Assembly (NCBI GenBank): GCA_013003255.1
Contig: JABDJZ010000100.1
Coordinates: 1 to 14,090 of the forward strand
Direction of reading: 5' to 3'
DNA: 14,090 bases
Source: Rhodothermales bacterium
Lineage (GTDB): Bacteria > Bacteroidota > Rhodothermia > Rhodothermales > UBA10348
Shown here piece by piece: positions 7,286 to 13,083 of this stretch; position 1 is the stretch's first letter, and each line of letters opens with the position of its first letter. Under the pieces are notes generated by a model. It was given only the letters and a program-made list of their open reading frames with translations. It was not told the origin of the DNA and ran no database searches. Both the position numbers and the translations under genes were made by a program.

Positions 7286-8419
7286 CTACTGGCTGCTTCC
7301 CAGTCGCATGGTCAGGCTCACGGGCCGGCTGTCTCGCTGAACCGTAAAGCGCAGCCGGTCGCCGGGCCGGAAGTCGTAGAGGCGCGCCGCGAAGTCCGTC
7401 TGGTTTGCGATCAGCTCATCCTGGACCGCCGTTATGACATCGTAGGGTTGAAAGCCGGCCCGGTCTGCGGGTGAACCCGGAGCCACGTCCTCGACAAACA
7501 CGCCGTTGATGGTGCTGAGCCCGAGGGCCCGTGCGATGCGCGGGGTCACGTTCCGCCCGGTCAGTCCGGTGTAGTAGGAGCGATCCACAAACCCCTTCTC
7601 GCGGAGCTCCTCGACCACCCGCGACACCCGCCCCACCGGCACAGCGAAGCCGATCCCGACAGACCCACCGGTTTGGCTGATGATCGCGGTGTTCACGCCG
7701 ATCACCTGTCCCAGTGCATTGATCAACGGCCCACCGGAATTGCCGCGATTGATGGCCGCGTCAGTCTGGATCATGTCCCGGTAGAGACGCCCTTCCTGCG
7801 GCGCGAGGTCACGACCGGTGGCACTGACCACGCCAACGGTCACAGTGGGATCGGACGCTTCGAACAGGCCAAAGGGGTTGCCGAGTGCAATGCACCACTC
7901 CCCGACGATGGGCGTGGAAATGTCCTCCAGGCTGAGAAATTCAAGCGGGTCTTCGGGCGTGACCTTGAGGAGTGCCAGATCGGAGGCCGGATCTGAACCC
8001 ACCAGCTCAGCCCGCAGCGTCTGTCCATTCGGAAACGCCACGGTGATCACGTCGCCCTGCCCGGCCACGTGGTCATTCGTTACGATGTACCCATCCGCCG
8101 AGATCACGAACCCGGAGCCGACGCCCTGAACCTGGCGCTCTCGGATGCGCTGGCGTTGCCCGCCAAAGAAGAAGTCGAAGAAGGGATCCGCAAACGGATC
8201 CTGATAGCGAACCCGTTGGACCACGCTGATGGACACCACGGCCGGTGCCGCGGCCTCCACGGCGCGCGTGATGGCGGTCTGCCTTGAAGTGGCGATGTCG
8301 TCGAACAGATTCTCGGTCTGCGCCGGAGGCGGTCCCTGCTGCGAGCTGACCTGTTGCTGACAGCCCGTACCTAGCAATACGGCAGAAACCAGGATCAGGA
8401 GTCGATTCACGATGAACAT
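7286..8419 (-). CDS. DegP/HtrA-type trypsin-like serine protease with one PDZ domain, probable lipoprotein
   Basis: This 377-residue protein belongs to the Do/HtrA envelope proteases, which degrade or refold damaged exported proteins. The N-terminus (MFIVNRLLILVSAVLLGTGC) ends at a candidate lipidated C20; LGTGC is a loose match to a lipobox. A Gln/Pro-rich linker follows to about residue 40. The protease domain spans about 45-265 with the triad H117 (TNDHV), D147 (DPASDLALLKV) and S228 in RGNSGGPL. An FFDFFFGGQRQR segment near 80-91 corresponds to the flexible LA loop. A single PDZ domain covers about 283-375. It is transcribed away from the M20 hydrolase gene at 8486. The family is certain; assignment to DegP, DegQ or DegS is not, and one PDZ plus an N-terminal anchor is closer in layout to DegS. 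Confidence 0.93.
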   Translation of the reverse strand: MFIVNRLLILVSAVLLGTGCQQQVSSQQGPPPAQTENLFDDIATSRQTAITRAVEAAAPAVVSISVVQRVRYQDPFADPFFDFFFGGQRQRIRERQVQGVGSGFVISADGYIVTNDHVAGQGDVITVAFPNGQTLRAELVGSDPASDLALLKVTPEDPLEFLSLEDISTPIVGEWCIALGNPFGLFEASDPTVTVGVVSATGRDLAPQEGRLYRDMIQTDAAINRGNSGGPLINALGQVIGVNTAIISQTGGSVGIGFAVPVGRVSRVVEELREKGFVDRSYYTGLTGRNVTPRIARALGLSTINGVFVEDVAPGSPADRAGFQPYDVITAVQDELIANQTDFAARLYDFRPGDRLRFTVQRDSRPVSLTMRLGSSQ

Positions 8420-8455
8420 GGGGTTGGCTGCGAATGCGGAGTACCCTACGAACGA

Positions 8456-8482
8456 TTGCGCCCAGAGTTGTGCCTAAATTTG
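8456..8482 (+). promoter_or_regulatory. Candidate Bacteroidota-type promoter for the M20 hydrolase
   Basis: TAAATTTG at 8475-8482 matches the TAnnTTTG -7 element known from Bacteroidota primary sigma factor promoters. A TTG at 8456-8458 lies 16 nt upstream, close to but just short of the usual distance for the -33 element. The -7 box ends only 3 nt before the ATG at 8486, so the predicted transcript would begin at or next to the start codon. The 66-nt divergent gap (8420-8485) must also hold the htrA promoter, for which I see no clear match. Confidence 0.4.
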
Positions 8483-8485
8483 TCC

Positions 8486-9721
8486 ATGCACATTGATTCC
8501 GAAAGGCTCAACCGGGGACTGGCGGAACTGGCCCGCATCGGCGCCAGGCCTGACGGGGGCGTCCAGCGCCTTGCATTTACTCAAGAGGATCTGGCGGGAC
8601 GCGAGTACGTGGCCGGCCGGCTGCGTGGCATCGGACTCGAGCCTCAGGTTGATGCCATCGGCAACCTCTTCGCCATTCGTCCCGGGATTGAACGCGAATC
8701 CGGTCGCACGGGCGTCGTGCTGTTGGGGTCTCACACGGATACCGTAGGAAACGCGGGGCGGTACGATGGTTCGCTGGGCGTCCTCAGTGCGCTCGAAGTG
8801 CTTGAGGTATTGCAGGAGGGCGGGATACAGACCCGTCATCCGGTGGGACTGGTTTCCTTTGTCAATGAGGAAGGGGTTCGCTTCATGCCCGACATGATGG
8901 GCAGTCTTTATCTCCGCGGAGACCTGGACCTGGATGAAGTCCGCTCCATCACGGGTACGGACGGCGTACCCATCGGCGGTGAGTTGGACCGATTGCGGAT
9001 GGCTGGGACCGACAGTCTGGGCGACCACCCAATCCGCGCTTTCCTGGAGGTTCACATTGAGCAGGGCCCGGAACTGGAGAGGCAGGGCGCGGCGGTCGGA
9101 GCCGTCACCGGAGTCCAGGGACTGAACTGGATGGAGGTTTCGCTGGACGGCCGGGCAAATCACGCGGGCACGACGCCCATGCAGGACCGGAAAGACTGCG
9201 GACTTCTGGCGGCTGAAATCATTCGCGAGGTCAGAGCCCTCACTGGGGAGATTTCCGGTCTGCGCGGGACGGTCGGCCGGGTCTCCCTCAAGCCCAACCT
9301 GATCAACGTGATTCCGGGGCGGGCCACGCTCACGGTTGATCTCCGGCATCCCCACCAACCGACACTGGAATCCTCAAGCCGGGAGATTCGAGGCCGCGTG
9401 GTACGGATAGCCCGGGAGCATGGAATCGAGATTCAGGTGCGGGACACGGCCTCGGCTCCGGCAGTGGACTTTGACCCGGAGGTAGTCACGGCGATTACTG
9501 ATTCAATGGCCGCGCTAGGCCTCGGAGACCGGCGGCTCGTTAGTGGTGCCGGCCACGATGCCCAGATCATGGCTTCCGCGCATCCCAGCGGCATGATCTT
9601 CGTCCGGAGCCGGGACGGCGTATCACACAATCCGGCGGAGTACTCCTCGCCCGAGGACTGTGCAGCAGGGGCAGCGGTGCTCCTCGGAGCTGCGCTTCGG
9701 TTGGCTGAGCTGGTGGACTGA
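8486..9721 (+). CDS. M20-family Zn-dependent amidohydrolase (allantoate amidohydrolase / N-carbamoyl-L-amino-acid hydrolase type)
   Basis: This 411-residue cytosolic dimetal hydrolase belongs to the AllC/AmaB/beta-ureidopropionase group, which removes ureido or carbamoyl groups from small molecules. Metal ligands fit the family: H83 (GSHTDT), D94 (GRYDGSLGVL), E129 (NEEGVRF; E128 as catalytic base), H190 (EVHIEQGPELE) and H381 (GVSHNPAEY). The dimerisation-domain signature HAGTTPM is at 226-232 and GAGHDAQIMA at 354-363. The length matches family members. Exact substrate (allantoate, N-carbamoyl amino acid, ureidopropionate or other) cannot be read from these motifs, and no purine, pyrimidine or hydantoin catabolism genes lie nearby. 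The ATG at 8486 gives the normal N-terminus; in-frame TTG codons at 8456, 8468 and 8480 are possible but less likely. It stands alone between a divergent and a convergent gene. Confidence 0.93.
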   Translation: MHIDSERLNRGLAELARIGARPDGGVQRLAFTQEDLAGREYVAGRLRGIGLEPQVDAIGNLFAIRPGIERESGRTGVVLLGSHTDTVGNAGRYDGSLGVLSALEVLEVLQEGGIQTRHPVGLVSFVNEEGVRFMPDMMGSLYLRGDLDLDEVRSITGTDGVPIGGELDRLRMAGTDSLGDHPIRAFLEVHIEQGPELERQGAAVGAVTGVQGLNWMEVSLDGRANHAGTTPMQDRKDCGLLAAEIIREVRALTGEISGLRGTVGRVSLKPNLINVIPGRATLTVDLRHPHQPTLESSSREIRGRVVRIAREHGIEIQVRDTASAPAVDFDPEVVTAITDSMAALGLGDRRLVSGAGHDAQIMASAHPSGMIFVRSRDGVSHNPAEYSSPEDCAAGAAVLLGAALRLAELVD

Positions 9722-9733
9722 CCCAGGCTCAGC
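9704..9733. terminator. Hairpin spanning two convergent stop codons
   Basis: GCTGAGCTGG (9704-9713) pairs with CCAG plus CTCAGC (9723-9726 and 9728-9733), a 10-bp stem with a single bulged G at 9727 and a 9-nt loop. It covers the TGA of the M20 hydrolase (9719-9721, in the loop) and the stop of the S41 gene (9729-9731, in the 3' arm). With only 7 nt between these genes, this is the natural place for a shared terminator or convergent-transcript barrier. No T-tract follows on either strand. Confidence 0.45.
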
Positions 9734-11360
9734 GCGCCCCAAGCACCTCCTCGTATCGGCTTCCCGTCACCACCGCGACGGCCTCCCGAAGCGTCTCATC
9801 CGAATCCAGGAGGATCTGCATGCGCACGTCGGGCTCAAGAATCCGAGACGCCAGTTCGTCTGAGATGGCTTCCAGGATTCGGTCCTTTGCCGCGTCGAAC
9901 TCCCGCTGGACATCCGCCTCAGCAATCGCATTGAGATCGCGCAGCGGCGCCTCCGTATCCGCCCGACCCAGGCCTTCTATGTCTTCGATCCTCCGACCCA
10001 GCTCGGTCCGGTAGGAAAACGCCTCGGCGTTCAACCATGCACGAAAGCGCGCCCAGGTATTGTCCGGCAAGTCAATACGTCCGGATCGCGCAGAAGCCGC
10101 ACGGATGAGTTCGCCGTCCTCAGCGACCAGCACGTCCGCAAATCGGAAGTAGGCAGCCTCTCCCAGCAGCGCCTGCTCCAACTCAGACGGCTCGGGGGCC
10201 GGCAATGCCACGTCGGGCTCGATGCCGTTGCCTTCGCGCACCGTCCGTCCGTTCGGGGTCCGGAAGTCCTGCATGGGATCCCCATTCCCGTCGAGACCAT
10301 CCTTTCGGATGGCACGGCCGGCCGGCGTGAAGTAGCGCGAGTACGTCATCTTCAGCGCCGTGTTGTAGGGCATGGCACGCACCACCTGAACCAACCCCTT
10401 GCCGAATGTGGGCTGTCCGATGATTACCGCGCGGTCCAGATCCTGGAAAGCCCCGGAGACAATCTCGCTGGCGGAGGCGGATCCGGGATCTACCAGGACC
10501 ACGAGGTCCACGTCGCCCCAGTCGGGATCATCGTCGGTGGTATACAGCCGATTGGCCTCGGGCGATTTCCCTCGGGTCGACACCACGGGACTGCCCTTGG
10601 GCACGAACAGGCCAACCAGCGAAATGGCCTCGTTGACCAATCCGCCCGGATTCCCGCGCAGGTCCAGAATGACACCCTGCAGATCCTGACCCAGCGACTC
10701 CTCCACATCCTCCAGGGCGTTATCGATCTCCCGGGCGGTTCCAGGACCGAATGCGTCCAGCTTGACCAGGGCCACCGGCATCTCTCCAGCCGCACCGGCA
10801 TGGGAGACAAAAGCCACCTTGGGTGCCTCGCGCTTCAGCACGAAGGTCTGCTGCTCCTGCCCGGTTCTGGAGATCACTACCTCCACCGTAGTCCCAGGCT
10901 CACCCCGCAGCAACTGGAAAACCTGTGAGAGGGCCATTTCCTCTGCAGGTTGCCCCGCCACGGACTCCAGTACATCGCCGGTGCGCAGGCCCTGCAGATA
11001 CGCCCCGGTCATGGCATCGGGCGCAAGAACGGTTACCCGACCGTTGCGCGTCCCGAGGTTGACGTCAACCTCGGCCAGGCCGGACTGCCCCCGCAATTGC
11101 ATGGCCGCGTTGTCGGCCTCGTCCAGAAAGTCGGTCCAGGGGTCCAGTGTCTCCAGCATGGCATCCATCCCGGTCCGCATGAAGCGCTCCGGGTCTACCC
11201 GGACCATGTAGGCACTAACCACCTGTTCGTACACCGCGCCGAACAGCTCGAAGTTCTTGCGCATGGCGTAGAAGTCATCGTCCCTTGCGGACTGGAAACC
11301 GGTCCAGAAGAGGGCCGCTCCCACGAGCGGCAGTATCAGGTAGAGCGTTTTGCGCTTCAT
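9729..11360 (-). CDS. S41-family carboxy-terminal processing protease (CtpA/Tsp type)
   Basis: This 543-residue envelope serine protease should cleave C-terminal regions of exported proteins. Residues about 4-22 are a hydrophobic signal or membrane anchor (TLYLILPLVGAALFWTGF). A helical N-terminal domain (about 30-85; TGMDAMLETLDPWTDFLDE) precedes a PDZ domain at about 90-175 and the S41 core at about 190-390. The catalytic Ser/Lys dyad is S296 in DPGSASASEI and K321 in FGKGLVQ, 25 residues apart as in Tsp, with conserved Q325; substrate-cleft motifs LDLRGNPGG (232-240) and YFTPAGRAI (343-351) are intact. Residues about 395-543 form an acidic helical extension as in Bacteroidota members. I chose the ATG at 11360 because it places the signal peptide at the N-terminus; a GTG at 11462 would add 34 residues translated from the repeat region. 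It follows tatC after 135 nt. Confidence 0.94.
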   Translation of the reverse strand: MKRKTLYLILPLVGAALFWTGFQSARDDDFYAMRKNFELFGAVYEQVVSAYMVRVDPERFMRTGMDAMLETLDPWTDFLDEADNAAMQLRGQSGLAEVDVNLGTRNGRVTVLAPDAMTGAYLQGLRTGDVLESVAGQPAEEMALSQVFQLLRGEPGTTVEVVISRTGQEQQTFVLKREAPKVAFVSHAGAAGEMPVALVKLDAFGPGTAREIDNALEDVEESLGQDLQGVILDLRGNPGGLVNEAISLVGLFVPKGSPVVSTRGKSPEANRLYTTDDDPDWGDVDLVVLVDPGSASASEIVSGAFQDLDRAVIIGQPTFGKGLVQVVRAMPYNTALKMTYSRYFTPAGRAIRKDGLDGNGDPMQDFRTPNGRTVREGNGIEPDVALPAPEPSELEQALLGEAAYFRFADVLVAEDGELIRAASARSGRIDLPDNTWARFRAWLNAEAFSYRTELGRRIEDIEGLGRADTEAPLRDLNAIAEADVQREFDAAKDRILEAISDELASRILEPDVRMQILLDSDETLREAVAVVTGSRYEEVLGAR

Positions 11361-11369
11361 CACGTCCAA

Positions 11370-11480
11370 GGGATTGCTCCGGTTCAGACGCGCCGGAGTG
11401 GCGGGGGATTCCCCGCTCGCCCATTCGCTCCAGCCCCGGGATTCACCCAATCGTCCGTTCACGCCGGCCCCGGGATTACC
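11370..11480 (-). repeat. Degenerate repeat with about 34-nt spacing between tatC and the S41 gene
   Basis: On the - strand the core AATCCC (GGGATT on +) occurs four times, at 11370-11375, 11405-11410, 11438-11443 and 11472-11477, spaced 35, 33 and 34 nt. The two copies nearest tatC also share AATCCCGGGGC and about 26 of 34 aligned positions; three copies share a G-rich GGG(T)(G)AATCCC lead-in. The two copies nearest the S41 gene are similar only around the core. The spacing is not a multiple of three, so it is not explained by a repeated peptide. Confidence 0.55.
11401..11416. terminator. GC-only hairpin within the tatC-S41 gap
   Basis: GCGGGG-GATT-CCCCGC is a perfect 6-bp stem of G:C pairs with a 4-nt loop, 80 nt after the tatC stop and 41 nt before the S41 ATG. 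It is formed by one copy of the spaced repeat. It could attenuate read-through from tatC or protect an RNA end; there is no T-tract to support a classical terminator. Confidence 0.3.
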
Positions 11481-11495
11481 CGTCCGCCTTTCGCG

Positions 11496-12356
11496 CTACG
11501 CCAGCGCCTCCTCCAGCTCCTTCGCACGCTTCTTCTCCACGCCGGCAGCAATGAAGATCGAGAGTTCGTAGAGCAGCAGGAGCGGCATCGCCACCAGGAT
11601 CTGCGACAATGGATCCGGTGGGGTAAAGAATGCCCCAAGCGTCAGACAAGTGATCAGCGCCCACTTGCGGGACTTTCGCAGCAGCGCCGGCGTGGCGATG
11701 CCCATCTTGGCCAGGAAGTAGATCACAACCGGGAGTTCGAACAGGATGCCCGCCCCGAAGGCCCAGAACGTGACCATCGAGAAATAGCGCGAGATGTCGA
11801 ACTCGTTTGTGATCTCGGGGCTGATGGAGTACTGGGCAAAGAACTGGAGCGCCAGCGGCGTGATGATGAGATAGCCGAAACTGATCCCCAGCACAAAGAA
11901 GAAGGTGGCGAAAACGGCTGCGAACCGGAGTCCCTTCTTCTCACTCGGGTAGAGCCCGGGCTCGATGAACTTCCAGAGCTGGTACACGGCCACCGGTGAT
12001 CCCATGATGATCCCGACGGCGAACACCGTTCCGATGTCGGCGAAGAACTGCCCGGTGATGTTTCGATTCTGAAGGATGAACTCGACCGCATCCAGTCCGA
12101 ACACCCGGTACATAAAGAAGTCCGGGTCCTTGGGACCAAGCAACAGCACGTCGATGATCCAGCGCCGGAAGAAAAACGCGGCCACGGTACACAACAGCAC
12201 ACCAATGCCCGCCTTGATCAACGCCCAGCGCAGCTCCTCCAGATGGTCGAGGAAACCCATCTCGGCCAGGCCGCCCTGCAGAGGGAACGCACCTTCCATG
12301 CCCTCGGGGATCGGGGGGCCGGACTTGGATTTGTTTCGGGTCAGAAACCGGTTCAT
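11496..12356 (-). CDS. tatC: Sec-independent protein translocase TatC
   Basis: This 286-residue polytopic inner-membrane protein is the receptor for twin-arginine signal peptides in the Tat export pathway for folded proteins. The cytosolic signal-recognition motif FLDHLEELRW is at 35-44, and the conserved loop SPVAVYQLWKFIEPGLYPSE at 120-139 and FTPPDPLSQ at 244-252 are intact, with LYE at 262-264. Six membrane helices can be placed at about 46-63, 105-128, 143-168, 192-215, 231-247 and 252-272. Residues 1-34 are a longer, polar N-terminal extension than in E. coli TatC; starts at M20 or M33 are possible, but extensions of this kind are common in Bacteroidota. No tatA or tatB gene is in the window. 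It starts 24 nt after the upstream phosphoribosyltransferase gene and is likely co-transcribed with it. Confidence 0.95.
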   Translation of the reverse strand: MNRFLTRNKSKSGPPIPEGMEGAFPLQGGLAEMGFLDHLEELRWALIKAGIGVLLCTVAAFFFRRWIIDVLLLGPKDPDFFMYRVFGLDAVEFILQNRNITGQFFADIGTVFAVGIIMGSPVAVYQLWKFIEPGLYPSEKKGLRFAAVFATFFFVLGISFGYLIITPLALQFFAQYSISPEITNEFDISRYFSMVTFWAFGAGILFELPVVIYFLAKMGIATPALLRKSRKWALITCLTLGAFFTPPDPLSQILVAMPLLLLYELSIFIAAGVEKKRAKELEEALA

Positions 12357-12380
12357 CGGGGCACCCGAGAACTACGATTC

Positions 12381-12980
12381 TCAGTAGGAATCGGAGCTCC
12401 CAGGCTGGCTGTCGCGGAGATTCAGGTCAAGCAACGTATCAACCCAGAGGCCCTGGGCCTCCATGCGGGCACGACCGCCGCTCCACGTGAAGTTAAACAG
12501 CGTCATCAGCCCTTCCACCCGGAATCCCTCATTTCGCAAAAGAGCCACGGCGCGACTGGCCGTTCGACCCGAATTGAGGATGTCATCGACCAGGACCACC
12601 GGATAGGATCGGTCAACCGGTCCCTCGACAATCCGTCGTCTCCCGTGCGGCTTGCGCTGCTCACGCAGGAATCCTCCCGCGAAAGCGGGGTCACCCGCTG
12701 CGGAGAGCACCGAAGTCACCAGGGGAAACGCGCCAAAGCCGAAGCCTACAACTTGCCCTACGCCACGCGCACGAAGGCGCTGGGCCAGCACGGATCCAAC
12801 CTCCCGGAAGAGATTCCCATCCAGCATGGGCATCCGCGTGTCGAGCAGCCAGCCGATGGGTTGCCCCCGCGGGTCCGTGATCAACTCCTGTTCCCGCCGA
12901 ACCAGCGCCCGGTCATAGAGCCGCTGACCAAGATCGAGCAGCTCTGCGTAGGCGTTGGATGTCAGGGCGGACTGGGGCAT
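12381..12980 (-). CDS. Orotate phosphoribosyltransferase-like (type I PRTase) protein
   Basis: This 199-residue protein has the type I PRTase fold. The 13-residue PRPP-binding motif VVLVDDILNSGRT is at 128-140, with D132/D133 as the expected acidic pair, and FLREQRKPHGRRRIVEG at 104-120 corresponds to the flexible-loop region (R..K.HG) of orotate phosphoribosyltransferases. GWLLDTRMPML at 43-53 and VGFGFGAFPL at 78-87 also fit the PyrE layout. However, the segment that usually reads DR..GG is NFTWSGG at 163-169, so the substrate may not be orotate. I therefore leave the gene symbol empty. Its neighbours (tatC downstream, glyA upstream) are not pyrimidine genes. The ATG at 12980 has no Shine-Dalgarno sequence; a small hairpin lies 20 nt upstream. 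Confidence 0.8.
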   Translation of the reverse strand: MPQSALTSNAYAELLDLGQRLYDRALVRREQELITDPRGQPIGWLLDTRMPMLDGNLFREVGSVLAQRLRARGVGQVVGFGFGAFPLVTSVLSAAGDPAFAGGFLREQRKPHGRRRIVEGPVDRSYPVVLVDDILNSGRTASRAVALLRNEGFRVEGLMTLFNFTWSGGRARMEAQGLWVDTLLDLNLRDSQPGSSDSY

Positions 12981-13000
12981 CTGGATTAGGCGGCAGGTAA

Positions 13001-13014
13001 CCCGAACAATCGGG
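13001..13014. other. Small hairpin in the leader of the PRTase gene
   Basis: CCCGA-ACAA-TCGGG is a perfect 5-bp stem with a 4-nt loop, 20 nt before the PRTase ATG in the 103-nt gap from glyA (12981-13083). It could be a 5'-UTR element or chance. Elsewhere in the gap I see only a 4-bp GACC/GGTC pairing and an unsupported TTGACT; no convincing promoter or glyA terminator. Confidence 0.2.
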
Positions 13015-13083
13015 AGGACTCACTGAAAGGGTACGAAGTCAACGACCAAGTTCGGTCACCGGACGCAACGTATTCATGCGCGG

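Noticed and set aside
8420..8485. Possible sigma-54 promoter for the htrA-like gene (TAGGCAC...TGGGC on the - strand)
   Set aside because: The GG and GC dinucleotides are separated by 11 nt rather than 10 and the -12 element does not match TTGC.
9729..11462. Longer S41 protein starting at GTG 11462
   Set aside because: The extra 34 residues would be translated from the spaced repeat, whose period is not a multiple of three, and would bury the signal peptide; ATG 11360 fits better.
10950..11999. 349-residue open frame on the + strand
   Set aside because: It lies antisense to the S41 protease and tatC, both with intact family motifs. The translation is rich in R, Q, H and G with no domain pattern, as expected for an antisense shadow in GC-rich DNA.
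12981..13083. TTGACT on the - strand as a -35 box for the PRTase-tatC-S41 genes
   Set aside because: No acceptable -10 hexamer or TAnnTTTG box is found at the right distance.
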